Positions 1 to 11,405 of a stretch of DNA of 64,000 nucleotides are shown here, one piece after another (the first letter of the stretch is position 1; each line of letters begins with the position of its first letter). A program made the position numbers and the translations under genes. The stretch comes from Oidiodendron maius Zn (Eukaryota > Ascomycota > Leotiomycetes > Myxotrichaceae): assembly GCA_000827325.1 (NCBI GenBank), contig KN832879.1, positions 1,116,001 through 1,180,000 of the forward strand. The letters run 5' to 3'. Below the pieces are notes generated by a model. That model was not told the origin of the DNA and did no database searches. It saw only the letters and a program-made list of their open reading frames with translations.

Positions 1-810
1 GGCCGGATTCTCCTAGATTTGTGTATTTCATCTTGAAGGTTTGAGGATTAAATGAAATATCTTCACTAGAAACCAAATCTGGTCTCGAAGGAAACTTGAA
101 AAGTTCAGGTATGTAATCAAAAGGTAGTTGAACCTGGACGACAAAAAGTCGGACATAGTGACAGCCGGATTTTACGGCAATTAAATCTTATATCCTCCTG
201 TGCGAGACAGACTTAAGGAAATGTTGTGGATCCTGCAGATGAGTTCTCAAAACGATAGTGGCGTAGGTTTCGGCCGAAAGCTCGACGTATTCCGCCACCA
301 CATATAAAGTTAATCCACGTAATCAGGCGCTACTTTTAAGCTATCCAATGAGAGCGTACACTTTCCTCCGATAGTAGACATGGGATATTAAACTATCGGC
401 CGATGCAAGTCGCCTGCGTAGGGCGAAAACGTGTGTTAGCGTGTAATTTAGACCGTCTCTCATTTCTTGCGCATCGAATAGCGTTTTGAACTATGTATTT
501 AACCTACGGTCATATAAATGCCGCATTTATGTACCTTACGCGAGGGGTAAAGACGGACAGGAGGTCAATCAATAATTGCCCTCTATCGGACGTTAAATCC
601 CGATTTGTTTCACTCCTCATGAGCTGACCTCCACTTGAGTCATTTTCACGTTCGCCACTATTAATTAACTAATCTCATGACTATAGTTGCTCCGACAGAG
701 AGGCCGTACAGTTCTACATAAGTGAGACTCAGAGCTGCCTTCAGGATTTCTTTGTGCTGGACCTGACAGCTCTCGACATCATTCTCTAACTGTTATCGTT
801 ATAAATTCAA
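1..810. other. Gene-free stretch
   Basis: I see no supported coding region, RNA gene or repeat here. The last ~100 bases would be the promoter of the reductase gene that starts at 811. Confidence 0.5.
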
Positions 811-2190
811 ATGACAAGAGTACTCCTTACTGGAGGCAGCGGCTTTATTGCCACACATATTTTAGAGCTGCTTCTAATAGAGGGTTAGTTGAATCGATCC
901 CCAATCTCACTCAAACGAATTCCCGCTGCCGGAAAGGCACAAGCATAGAGTATATTATTGGTTATATCCGACAGCTAATCTATTTTTTTGGTATAGGCAT
1001 TCCGTTGTGACTACTGTAAGGAGCAAGAGCAAGGCTGAGAAGATCAAGGCTGTCTTTCCTAGCTATGGGAAGGACCGTCTTGATTTTTCGATCGTCGAAG
1101 ATGTCGCGCAGAAGGATGCATTTAAAGACGCTGTGCTATCCACCCCACCGTTCGAAGCAGTTATTCACACCGCCAGCCCTTTCCACTTCAACGCCAAAGA
1201 TATACAGAAGGTGAGTAAGTGCTACATGAATTGTAATTCGAGTCGTAATATTTGATTAGGACCTTCTTGATCCAGCAGTCATAGGAACAACCGGGATATT
1301 GCAGGCGATCAAAGACAGAGCACCCTCGGTCCAGAGAGTAGTGATTACTTCTTCCTTCGCGGCAGTATGTGACCCTCCAAGGGCCAGTGGCCGGGGCATA
1401 GCTATACCGAGGCAGAGTGGAACCCCATGACACTGGAACAGGCATTATCAAATCCCCCTAGTGGGTATACAGGTAAGCCAACAGTATTCTAGTATATAGC
1501 CTATCACGACAGGTAGCTAGACAAAGCACCTAGTCCTCATGGGAATAATTTGAGCAGGTCTAACATGGTAGCAGCAAGTAAAGCGTTCGCAGAGAAGGCA
1601 GCATGGGACTTCTTGGAGGAAGAGAACCCCAAATTTTCGCTCTCCACAATCTTGCCTACTCTAGTTTTTGGACCTATCGTAAGTTTATTACCAAAATATC
1701 GACCGGGCGAAATATTTACGAAGCAGGTTCCTGGAATTCACTCCCTAGGATCTCTAAACACCTCGAACCAACTCATTCAAGCAATCACAATGGGAGTGGC
1801 CAAGGAGAGAATCCCAGACTTGGGGTAAGTGGCAAAGTCCGATGGGTTAAATATCCAGTTGCTTACACCTTTAATAGTGGATACTGCTGGGTCGACGTGC
1901 GTGACGTTGCTCGAGCTCATGTCGAGGCCATGGAGTCAACCACAGCAGCAAATAAGCGATTTCTCGTCGCAGCGGGTTCATATAATAACAGAATAATTGT
2001 GGACTTGGTCCGTCAGAACTTTCCAGAGTACCACTCTGCATTGCCATTGGAATCAGCTGAGGGCGGTAATTACCCTGACGGAGGAACTTTCAAGATTGAT
2101 AATACCCGTAGTAAAGAGGTGCTTGGAATTAGCTACAGGAGACTCGAGAGTTCGGTAGTTGATACAGTCAACTCATTTAAGACCGCATAG
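811..2190 (+). pseudogene. Extended SDR / NAD(P)-dependent aldehyde or cinnamoyl-CoA-type reductase, probably broken
   Basis: The ATG at 811 opens onto the nucleotide-binding motif LLTGGSGFIA. Next come an HTASPF block, a TSSFAA block with the catalytic Ser, a YTASK catalytic Tyr-x3-Lys formed across an intron (1473-1574), and a C-terminal YCWVDVRDVARAH block after an intron at 1825-1877. This is the domain order of fungal GRE2/dihydroflavonol-reductase-like enzymes, which reduce aldehydes or ketones with NADPH. A further intron is at 1211-1259. Two features argue for decay. The first exon and the exon starting near 997 do not join in frame with any good acceptor. One base is missing near 1377, inside the conserved 'DPSKG' region, so the reading frame shifts. 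The stop is TAG at 2188-2190. A consensus error cannot be excluded, because the catalytic residues are intact. Confidence 0.7.
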
Positions 2191-2965
2191 AAGTAGTGCG
2201 CTATCTCAGCTATAAATTCTATCTTTCTTTGTTACACTACGTCCTGGAAATTTTTGCATTCGGTCCAATGTTAATCGTGGGGATTTTAGGTGCTTCTCTA
2301 AAGAGGGCGGATGAGACACCTGAAAGACTAAAGTGAGCCTAAGTGGGAGCCTGAAGTCACAAAACAACTAGTCTCACAGGTAGCCCATCATCCTTCATTC
2401 ACAATGGTATGCAAAGGGAGGACGAGAGTACGCGTGAGACGGATACATACATGGGTTGATTTTTATAAAGTTCTCAATTTGAGCGGTAAGCTAAAGATCT
2501 CCGACAGCTGCTTTTATCCCTTTCCTTTTTTAAAGGCCGCCTGTTAAAAAGACAAGCTTTAGGGTTCAATAGCTCGGCTGGGTTCAATATAGAGAATATC
2601 ACTGACATAAACCCGACGACGAAAGCTATGGTTTCCGCGTAGCAATCGCCATGAACAATCCATTGCCGGTATTATGTTAACAGCGAAAATGAGTTACAGA
2701 CTGTGTTAGAGAGCCTCATTTATGGGATCATACCAAAATTGGTCGGCCAAGAGCAAGCTCTGGGCAGCATACATCTGTGGATATTCGACGCATTTATTAC
2801 TTCAATCCAAAATATGCCAGAGGAGGAAAAACCTGACTTTGAACAATCAGAAGCTAGCCCCGGCCAATTTGTGTTAAATTACTGAGAGGCATTGGTCTTC
2901 GATAGATTTAACTCAATAGCTTCTATTCCTTGACGAGAAACTCTGTGTGGGCCATTCTTCGCAAT
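2191..2965. other. Gene-free stretch
   Basis: I see nothing supported. A 60-codon frame at 2703-2885 has no recognisable domain or splice context. Confidence 0.5.
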
Positions 2966-3295
2966 TTACACACAAACACTAGGCAGCCTAAAATTTAACG
3001 TCGTCAAAAATTGGACAAAGCGGATGGGCATGCTTGAAGTAGAGGCAGATAAGTTCATCCAAGAAGTGTTTAGCTGGATGGCAGGGCAGTTGATGGGGCC
3101 AATGCTTCCAACCTCGACACCAATTTGGGTGAGATAAGACTCACCTCCGCAGTCTGCATTATTATAGACATTCACGAAATTTGTCTGACTGGCAGAGGTG
3201 TCCCTGGAATTATATAAAGCCTTAGCTGCACATAGAAAGCGTGGTAAAATGCCCATCAAGGTAGGTACAAGAAGTTGGAGCTTGATATGGGCCAT
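2966..3295 (-). CDS. Possible small secreted protein
   Basis: The frame is 109 codons, starting at the internal Met (MAHIK...). It begins with a hydrophobic stretch (KLQLLVPTLMGILPRFLCAA) that looks like a signal peptide. A short Asn/Ser-rich region follows with Cys in NNADCGG, INCP and SVCV. No known family is recognised and no introns were found. The frame extends 19 codons upstream to another start, but the internal Met gives the better signal peptide. It stands alone between two gene-free stretches, which is common for effector-like genes but is also what a chance frame looks like. Confidence is low. Confidence 0.35.
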   Translation of the reverse strand: MAHIKLQLLVPTLMGILPRFLCAAKALYNSRDTSASQTNFVNVYNNADCGGESYLTQIGVEVGSIGPINCPAIQLNTSWMNLSASTSSMPIRFVQFLTTLNFRLPSVCV

Positions 3296-4301
3296 TGTGA
3301 GTAACAAATTCTGACCTAAGTATTGTGGTAATATTAGAGACAAATAGAACACGAGCTGGCCGACTTCTCTGTTGATAGATTAATACCTTTTACTGAAAGC
3401 AAAGAGACAACTGCGGACATAGTGGGGAGCATATTCTAGTGTTATAATACTAGCAATGCGAGATCGGTAGACTTCTTGAGAATGTTATGAAATAAGGTAG
3501 TAGCGCGATATTATCCGTCTAAATGGTGTTAGAAATACGAATTGTCATCGACACCACTGAGAGGAGGCGGGTGTCAATAGAGCCGATGCAGCTACTAAAT
3601 CACGCCCTGTTTTGCTTCCCGACCCCGCCTATGCGTCTATGACCTGAACTCTAGGGCGTGTAGAAGTGTCCTGTTGGCCATTTCTCCGTCTTGTCTTACA
3701 AGTGACTCTGGGCCTCTAGCTGTGATTGATCAATCGAGATTGTGTGAGCGGGAAACAAAAGAGTGTGGCCTTCACTTGCCGAGAGGCATCCTAGGTGTAG
3801 AAGTACGGTTCCACGTGCTTGCATATCAGACTTGCCTGTTAATAGTTTAGATCAAAGGCACAGAGTCCGTTAGCAGAGTTATGCTAATATGGGTGCTGAC
3901 TCGACCCCGCCAACCTGACGAAACCGCACGAAATTTTGAGTTGTACGTTACTACTCGACGCCCATCTTGATCCCACTTCTTAACCTGGATGTCCTCTGTG
4001 GCTGGCAAGTAGTCTAAAATATTAAGCATGTGTTTTGATGCACCGATGTCCTATTTGGGTAAGTCAATGTGGAATCATTCGAAGTGCTTTTGCGAGCCAG
4101 GCGGGTCAATATGTTAAGCTGCTTAGATATTCGCTGGACACTAGTTAATAATTAGTGCTGACAGAGCGGTGAGCGTGGGGTTAGGCGACATCAATGTGTA
4201 ACCCCTCGGCGTCATTTGATATTGCGCCACAATCGTACACGCCGGACTAATATTGAGATAAGGTCGATATACAAAAGTACATGCTTCGAAAATAGGCAAA
4301 C
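3296..4301. other. Gene-free stretch upstream of the hydrolase at 4302
   Basis: No supported gene. A 60-codon minus frame at 3847-4029 matches nothing I recognise. Confidence 0.5.
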
Positions 4302-5321
4302 ATGAGTAGTGTTCCAACCGTTGAAGGCTTCCTGGACTACACTCCGGTCGCGGCAGGGAAACAGTGCCAAACGTGGTACAAGATCTATGGAAACCTAAGA
4401 TCTGGCGTTAGGCCGCTCGTAGTTGCTCATGGTGGCCCTGGGTTGTCACACGATTATATGGATACGGTAGCAGATCTCGCTGCAGCTCCATACAATCTCC
4501 CTGTCGTATTCTACGACCAGATTGGGGGCGGTCGGTCCACGAAGCTGCCCGAGAAATATCGCGATTATGGATTCTGGAACGAGCAGCTGTTCCTCGACGA
4601 ACTTACTGCATTGCTCTCGCATCTCGGCATTCAGGGGAACTATGACCTTCTAGGCAATTCTTGGGGCGGTATGCTCAGCTCGGTGCATGCAGCAAGACAG
4701 CCGCAAGGGCTCAAACGCCTCGTCTTGTCGGGAACTCCATCATCTGCCGCCTCATGGTGCAAAGCTTATCATCGGTACCGCGAACAGATGCCCGAACCGC
4801 ATCGCAGCATCTTGAAACAGCCTCGAGACTTCGACACCGAAGATACCCCTGAGTATAATAAGGCAATTGGACTGTTCTTCAGTCGTCATGTGGTTAATGT
4901 TGATCCCATCCCGGAAGGCTTCCAGAGGAGCTTCGAGTTCTTGGAGAAAGACCCCACTGTTGCCCACAGCACGTAAGATATTCCATTTTATTCATCTCCA
5001 GTTCGGATTACGTTGCACTTTTTATATGCATTCCTAATGTAACCTTACATGCTGACCTATTCATGCAGACTTGGAAAATCCGAGTTTCAATTTGTCGGGT
5101 TCTGCATGACTTGGAGCATGGAAAACGAACTGCACAAAATCTCTGTCCCGACACTCCTCATCAATGGCGTGGATGAGGGCGCAGATGATGAGTCTCTCGA
5201 GAAGTTCCATAAAGGTATTGTCAATTCAAAATGGGTGAAATTCACTGGATCTACCCACACACCCCATCTTGAGGAGAGAGAAAAGTTCATGAAGGTGGTC
5301 GGAGAGTTCCTTACCGCATAG
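4302..5321 (+). CDS. Proline iminopeptidase-type alpha/beta hydrolase (peptidase S33)
   Basis: There are two exons, 4302-4972 and 5069-5321, with the intron 4973-5068 (GTAAGA...TGCAG) joining in frame to give 307 aa. The protein shows the family's oxyanion motif HGGPG near residue 45, the nucleophile elbow GNSWGG near 118, an acid region INGVDEGADD, and a late His in GSTHTPH. Enzymes of this family remove N-terminal proline from peptides, or hydrolyse related amides and lactones in fungal specialised metabolism. There is no signal peptide, so it is probably cytosolic. Length is normal for the family (about 300). The next gene (5423-6473) points towards it and is broken. This one looks intact, with no frame disruption. 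Confidence 0.85.
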
Positions 5322-5422
5322 ACTATCAAGAAATATAATTTTCAGCTAATTCTACAACGTAAATATGTGCGAGTGTATATTTATAGCCTTGATTCATATG
5401 CATGGCAGGCTTGATATTCTCG

Positions 5423-6473
5423 TTAAGAAACATTTGCCTCGCCTTTAGTATCAGGGCTGATCATTCGCAAACTCTCCTCCCACGGCCTGGATGCAGCCTC
5501 TTGGTCATGGATATGAGGTACATGTCTAGGCGCCAAAATAGCCGGGTTACCATCCCACGGCTCACTTTCCTGACAATCCTCTGGGTATCTTTCCCTTTTC
5601 CTTCCAGCTCCTTCGCAATAGCAGCCCAAACCGTCGTTGCAGCACCCTGCTCCGCGCTCTTTAGACATATGGCCGCATCAGGTATCGCAACCAAAGCTGT
5701 AATCTGGTCAGCTGGAGTAAGGCAATTTAAACTTGTACCCGTAATGCCCCCAGGATGTACCGCCAATCCGTGAAGACCTTGGGAACGATATCGGCGGTCA
5801 ATCTAGAATGCCATGAGAATATTAGCGGCCTTTGACTGCGCATAGCCAAGAAGAGGCTGGTATTCTTCTCAATTTTGTCAAAGTGAATGTCGTCGAAACG
5901 GATTCCTGATTGTCGGTGTCCGGATGCCGATAGTGAGATAAAGCGAGAGTGGAATGACGCTGTAGATGATGCTATCAAGATGTCTTTGAGAGCTTGAAAT
6001 AGAGCGAAATGGCCTAAGTGCTTGATTCTAAAATGCAGCTCAAAACCATCCTTTGTTTTCCCCTTGAGGCAGCAACGAACGCCTGTAACAAAATGAAGGT
6101 TAGTGTACTCTGAAGGTAAAGGTGACATAAAGAGCTTCCCCAGAAGAGGTATGATATTTTGACACTGACCCGCACTGCAGATTAAGACATTCAGCTTGTC
6201 TGACCTAAGGAATTCTGTTGCCGCGGCTCTCACACTGCCCAGTGAATCCAAGTGCATTTCAACATATTCAGCTTTGCCAGGCTTACCATCACGTAGCAAT
6301 GCTTCTCTTATTTCCTTCCCTTTCTGCGCATCTCGACCTGTAAAATAGATGTCCGCTCCAGTTGCATGAATAGCTCTTGCGGTTTCCAGTCCTAATCCAG
6401 ACGTGCAGCCGGTGATGAAAAATACCTTTCCGGTAAGTTTTCCATCCATATTCTGATCACGAACGATCTTCAT
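5423..6473 (-). pseudogene. Classical SDR (WW-domain oxidoreductase/retinol-dehydrogenase-like), broken
   Basis: Reading from 6473, the N-terminus has the Rossmann motif TGCTSGLG near residue 20, then ICSAG (usual NNAG) just before an intron at 6083-6169. After it come GKTKDGFELHF and HLGHFALFQ, then a Ser-rich ISLSASGH catalytic-Ser block. The active-site GYAQSKAANIL motif is present near 5840, but in another frame from the upstream exon. That same frame meets a TAG shortly after it, before HGLAVHPGGI. The C-terminal WDGN block (near 5550) lies in a third frame. So there are at least two frameshifts and one stop. It is convergent with the intact hydrolase at 4302-5321. The two may be remains of one small catabolic or biosynthetic cluster. 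Confidence 0.75.
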
Positions 6474-7395
6474 GGCGTTAGGGCGCGCATCTCCAGGACC
6501 ATTTGGATCTCAGTGGTCATTTGTATATGGAGCAAGGACAGCCATATTTAACTCATGTCATTTAAACATGAGGAGACTGAAATAGGAGAATAAAAGTATA
6601 TTACAGGGAGCAAGTCCTGTTATGTATGGAAATTTTAATATCCAGGATTGTGGGGGGATTCTCTGTATATAGGGGTTTCACTAAACATACCCACTGATAC
6701 AGCGGATCGCAGCTCAGCTCCCGGCATTTACTTCCGTGGCATTTTCATACCCGAGTAATACGATAGAAATTGCAGTATACATATCTCCCTACGGTTGAGA
6801 TACATGTGGGAATCAGTCAGTATTTCGTGATTCTGAGTCGAACATAACGGACTTTATCAGAGGATCAACATCAGAACCTTAATGCGCTTTTCCCGCTTCC
6901 AGCATTACAATCAGGCGCTAATACATACATAGCTATATGCAGTGACAGTTGGAAAGGGGACAGATGTAGTAAGGACAACGTAGGTTTTATCGCTTCGGCC
7001 AAACGCGGCGGAATAGATACTGGCAAAAGGGTGGTCTCGTCACCACCACTCCCGCCGCCGTTGAGAATGTGATGCACCTTCGACTTTATGGCAAGTGACA
7101 TGAAAGTATGGTGTGAGATAAATAAACGTCTTCCATATTTAAATGTTATGATGTACTGCCGATCGAAATTTCATGACACAAATAAGATACACGCTTGTCT
7201 ATAGAACCGAGGGGTGTAAATTGAGGTATTGAATAGTATCCTTTCGTTAAGCGAAAGCATGGTGTTCTCAGGGGGTGACTTATCTACGCGCGGCAGGTAA
7301 ATTTTGCTCAACCACTCTCCACACATCAAAATTAACCCATAGAGATGGAGAGGACTTACGATATAAAAGAAAATAGACTCAATGGCGAAAAGAGC
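6474..7395. other. Gene-free stretch
   Basis: This lies between the SDR relic and the 5S rRNA gene. Short frames on the minus strand have no domain support. Confidence 0.5.
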
Positions 7396-7403
7396 AAAAA
7401 GAA
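7396..7403 (-). terminator. Pol III T-run terminator of the 5S gene
   Basis: Directly after the 3' end of the 5S gene the minus strand reads TTCTTTTT. A run of four or more T on the coding strand is the normal RNA polymerase III stop signal. Confidence 0.7.
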
Positions 7404-7522
7404 ACATACAACAATGGGAATTCGCTGGTGGTCACCCACCCAACTACTAATCCATCGATCTGAAGCTTGAGTATGGCAGAGCGGACGGGATGCCCTAAAT
7501 TCTTCAGTCTGTGGTCGTATGT
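7404..7522 (-). rRNA. 5S ribosomal RNA, dispersed copy
   Basis: The minus strand from 7522 to 7404 (119 nt, the usual 5S length) begins ACATACGAC and ends GTTGTATGT; these pair as helix I. Inside are the highly conserved blocks GGGCATCCCGTCCGCTC, CCATACTCAAG and TAGTTGGGTGGGTGACCACC followed by AGCGAAT, which carry the internal pol III promoter. Helix II (CTGAAG with CTTCAG) is perfectly paired although it differs from the common fungal sequence, which suggests a maintained variant and not a decayed copy. A T-run terminator follows. Single scattered 5S genes, rather than arrays, are normal in filamentous ascomycetes. The open frames crossing this site are incidental. Confidence 0.9.
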
Positions 7523-7971
7523 GACGGAAATAGTCTTAAATGCATCTATATAGCTATGGATTTCCGGTGGATGGTCGATCAGAGGCTGGTACTGGCGCGG
7601 TAGCGGGGCTATCTCTAACGGTCGTCGCTTCGGTCGCATAACTCCGGATGCCCAGCACGTCGACTTAGTGGTACATTTCTAGTAAAAGAATCAAGAACCT
7701 CCTCTGCCCCTGCAGAGATACTGCTGTCCAGGCCCTCGAATCCGCTCTTACTGCTGTGCCTTGTGTGTCGACCCTGCCCTCGGAGGTTTCTAATCATGTG
7801 ACACTACGCCTTACTATTTTAGGTTTAGTGACGCAAATACCGGAATGAAGTGAGCCAGATCTGACCGGATTTTACACATCGTATAGCAAGGAGTTTCATT
7901 CGGGTCGCATTTGGAGTTATCAAAATTCTACATTCATATCATATAATTCCTATATTGCCTGCTTTTTGACA
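7523..7971. other. Gap between 5S gene and regulator relic
   Basis: No supported feature. It probably contains the former promoter of the regulator starting at 7972. Confidence 0.4.
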
Positions 7972-10012
7972 ATGGTGAATTACGGAATCTCAAAGGCATG
8001 TCAGGAATGCAAGCAGAGAAGAAAGAAAGCACGTTATTCTCAAACTTCAAAATATAAATAATCGATCATGCTAACAGCAAGATGTAGTGTGATGAGACAC
8101 GCCCGGTAAGTTGTAATATCATTCAAGAGCATCCAATCACTGGGCACGCATACAATATCCCGACCTGGAGAATTGCAATTCATTTGGGCTAAATGCTTCC
8201 CCACACATTAGTCGTGCCTCAGATGCACCAGAGGCAGGCGTAAATGCCCTGGGTATCGACCTGAGACCGACCTCCTCTTCCGAAATAGTTGCGGAGAACG
8301 GCATCAATTAGCAGTACGTCAATATTCTAATGAGAATGGGCAACATGATGCAATGCCAAGGTCTATTCTCCCATGCGAACCGGGAAATCTAAATTGGTCG
8401 GAAATAGAGAGCTCGGCTATTCGAACATTCATCTCCGATTATTGCATTTCTTCATCAAATCGTACAGTATCTCGCGGATATCTGAATGGTCTTGAATCTC
8501 TAATTGAGACAGCTGGGCCAGGGTCAAGTATTGCAGAGGCATGCAAGATTATCTCTTTGGCAAACCTTGGGAAGAAGGCTGGTAGTCCTATGCTTTTGCA
8601 GAAAGCTGACACGTTGTACTTTGACTTACTTCCCTCCTTCCGCTGGACCATCTCCAACGAGGGCAGGTCCACGACCATTCACTCACTTATAACTGCGGTG
8701 CTATTGGGTCTGTATGAGGTGAATATTGCATGTGCACAGGCTATAAATACGTTATTTGACGTGGATAGATCATTACGAGTACTAGTACCGAACTGGGCTC
8801 ACATGCAGCTCATGCCCGAGGCGTATCAGCCATTCTCACGAACAAATGTTCACCATTTAACCTCGTTTGTGGCGGCCAACTCTTTCAGCTTCCCAACCCC
8901 CTCTCCCTCAAGGACTTGGACATTGGGGACCCTGAAAATATATCCACACTTACTCTCCAGACATCAGAAAAATTCAGTGTTGTTTGTATGCCATTAGTAA
9001 ATTCTCCATGGGCAACACTTGATCCAATCTTTGTTAAGACAATATCATTGATACGAAAAGCGAAAAAGTTGTTGGACAATGAAACAGAAGCAGCAGCAAC
9101 CGATGATCTCCAGCTTCTCAAGCAAGAGGCTGAGCTACTAAGGACGGAATATCAGAAGTGTGTAATAAACCTCTCAAAAGAATGGAGATCAAGCTTGATT
9201 GGTATTATACCTAGCAATTATGATGGTATGAGGTAAGTCCATCGGCTGCAGCTTCAATTCCAAGGTGGCTTGAGAGATACTGCAATCTATGCTTTCAAAA
9301 CTTTTGAATGTTTCTCGAGCGTAGGTGAAGTTATTCGAATCCTTTTGTTCACTTTTGTGTTCATGGCTAACCTTGAGATATTGGAGACCTGAAGTAGGCT
9401 ACTGGCCAGGACCTGTCTTAGGCTACTATGATCGTAAGCAACAGTCTGGTCTTATATCTCCACTATTACTACTAACAATCTATAGTTTATGTTGCTTGTA
9501 TTATCAACTCCTACCACAAATCTCAACTTTTGGTGTTGAACATTATAGTCCGCTGTCATTGGGCCACCACACATTTACCTCAAGATGCTGACATTGACCC
9601 TTTGATTTGGGAAGAGGCACAAAAACTCACATTGGACATTATAGCTTCTATCCCATATTACTTAGCGGAAGATGTGCAAGTATTTTTGAACCAAGCTCTA
9701 GCTTCGGATACGACACGTAAGGCTATAATCCCTGGCCCACCAGTTGGCGGCTTGCTTTCAATGCACACCTTATATGGGGTATCTAAATTGTCCGTGGTCG
9801 ATCCGGTGCTGAAGGACTACCTGAAAGACTGTCTGGCATGGATTGGACGGAATATGGGAATCGGTCAAGCTACTATGCTATCGGAGGTAAATTATTGAAA
9901 GGTATCTTTGATTGAAATGTAATACTGACCGAACCGGTAGCATACTTTTATGAATCTGTCTGATTATGTCACACAAGCGCATGTTTTGATCTGGGCAGGT
10001 ATGCTCATCTGA
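7972..10012 (+). pseudogene. Zn2Cys6 transcription factor with Fungal_trans_2-type regulatory domain, decayed
   Basis: The ATG at 7972 starts a zinc-cluster N-terminus (ACQECKQRRKKA). After a short intron comes CDETRP, preceded by an in-frame TAG, and the Cys expected in the second half of the cluster are replaced. The regulatory domain follows from 8353 (NWSEIESSAIRTFISDYC..., SIAEACKIISLANLGKK) through 9236. It continues after introns with CHWATTHLPQDADIDPLIWEE, CLAWIGRNMGIGQATMLSE and a last exon ending HVLIWAGMLI and TGA at 10010-10012, which is typical for this family. Several exons no longer join in frame. Several losses fit C-to-T/G-to-A change, as expected from RIP or plain decay. It lies next to the amidohydrolase gene and may once have regulated it. 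Confidence 0.75.
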
Positions 10013-10436
10013 TATGTGGCTTATTTTAAGGACAGCTTCTTCTATTGTACATTATGGTTCTTCTATTAGTGCAATATACTATGATAACTCTAGTGTTGCG
10101 CTTAATAAACATGTCAAGTTTACTTGTAGTAGTATATTATTCTACAGCTTATCGCTTTGCCGATCTACCTTTAACTAATATATTATCCTTTGGAATGGGT
10201 GGGGTCATTAGGGAGTACCAGAGACGAACTGGGGCTGTGGAGTGTTGAACAGAGTGAACGATAGCTATTTGAGTACATGATTAATGGGATTAGACAACTA
10301 AAGGCATTTTTACCTTGGAGACTGATAGGGCTAGTACTACAGTGCTCTTAACCTTGCTCCTTGATTCACCATTAGCAGTTAAGTAAGCAGTATCATTTAT
10401 ATTCTTTATAGGTAGATCGCAAATATCTTGTTAGAT
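10013..10436. other. AT-rich spacer
   Basis: AT-rich sequence between the regulator relic and the 3' end of the amidohydrolase. I see no gene here. Confidence 0.5.
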
Positions 10437-11405
10437 TTAAGATGCCCTAGCCTTCACACCAAGCAATTTTTCCGCATTTCGGAAAGCAAACTTCTCCAAA
10501 TCTTCTCCTACAATCAAGCCACTTTTCTCGATTTCTTCCACAAACTTCAATCCCATCTCGGTGGTAGAAAACGGATAATCAATGCTGTATAAGACATGAT
10601 CGATCGAAGTCGTCTGTAATAAGCAAGCTAAAGGAGGAATCGTAAACATCCCGCTAGTCGTGACCCAGATATTGTTCCTCCAGACCTCTCTCAGACCACG
10701 CTCTCGCTTTACCCACCTCTGCGAGCCCGGGATAATGCGCTCGATTTGAAATGGAAGGAGTTCTCCCATATGGCCAATGATAATCTTCAACCTCGGGAGA
10801 CGATCAAAGAGACCGCTAGCGAATAGTCTGAGGATGTGCAGGCCCGTCTCCGAGTGCCATGACCAACCATAGGCACTTAAAGCAACTGCAACCGAATCAT
10901 CATAGTTGCCCTTGTAATAATCCACCATATTCTCAGCCGGAAAGCAGGGATGAATATAGATTGGAACATCCAAATCCTGCGCAGTTTCAAAGACGGGCCA
11001 GAATCGCTCATCATCGTAAAATTGTCCATCAACGTGATTTTCCACCAACGCACCTACAAAACCAAGCTCTCGAACACAACGCGTTAATTCCCGTGCTGCA
11101 GCTGCCGGCTGACTCATCGTGATCATAGCAAAGCCGGCTAGTCGAGTTGGATTCTTAGAAATAGCAGCTGCCAGGTCATCATTGGCCGTTGTACAAACGG
11201 ACGGAGGCGCTTCGCCCGGGCCGTGGGAAACGACTTGCAGAGACACCTTTCCCCGATCCAGATCTTGGATCCGCTCATCGCCTAGAGAATTTAACTTGTG
11301 GAGCATATGTGGGGGGAAATTGTTATATAAGGCCCCTATGTGCTTGCTGGATTCAAGGACTTTTGGTGAAGAGTAATGCTCCTCGAGAGTGATGAGGGGA
11401 AGCAT
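10437..11405 (-). CDS. Amidohydrolase 2 family protein (2,3-dihydroxybenzoate/salicylate-decarboxylase-like)
   Basis: This is one uninterrupted frame. The start chosen is the Met before LPLITLEEHY (ATG at 11403-11405), giving 322 aa. An upstream in-frame start would add 36 residues with no family similarity. Family marks visible are LEEHY at the N-terminus (metal-binding Glu and His), IYIHPCF (His), IIIGHMGE (His) and YSIDYPF (catalytic/metal Asp). Proteins of this group (ACMSD and 2,3-DHBA decarboxylase relatives) carry out zinc-dependent non-oxidative decarboxylation of hydroxybenzoates, or hydrolyse related compounds. Length fits (about 320-340). The true substrate cannot be read from sequence. 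A decayed Zn2Cys6 regulator lies just downstream of its stop. Confidence 0.85.
   Translation of the reverse strand: MLPLITLEEHYSSPKVLESSKHIGALYNNFPPHMLHKLNSLGDERIQDLDRGKVSLQVVSHGPGEAPPSVCTTANDDLAAAISKNPTRLAGFAMITMSQPAAAARELTRCVRELGFVGALVENHVDGQFYDDERFWPVFETAQDLDVPIYIHPCFPAENMVDYYKGNYDDSVAVALSAYGWSWHSETGLHILRLFASGLFDRLPRLKIIIGHMGELLPFQIERIIPGSQRWVKRERGLREVWRNNIWVTTSGMFTIPPLACLLQTTSIDHVLYSIDYPFSTTEMGLKFVEEIEKSGLIVGEDLEKFAFRNAEKLLGVKARAS

Noticed and set aside
5402-5773. 123-codon plus frame
   Set aside because: It is antisense to the C-terminal part of the SDR relic and has no domain of its own.
7171-7797. Overlapping minus-strand open frames of 60-86 codons
   Set aside because: They cross the 5S rRNA gene (7404-7522) and match no protein family.
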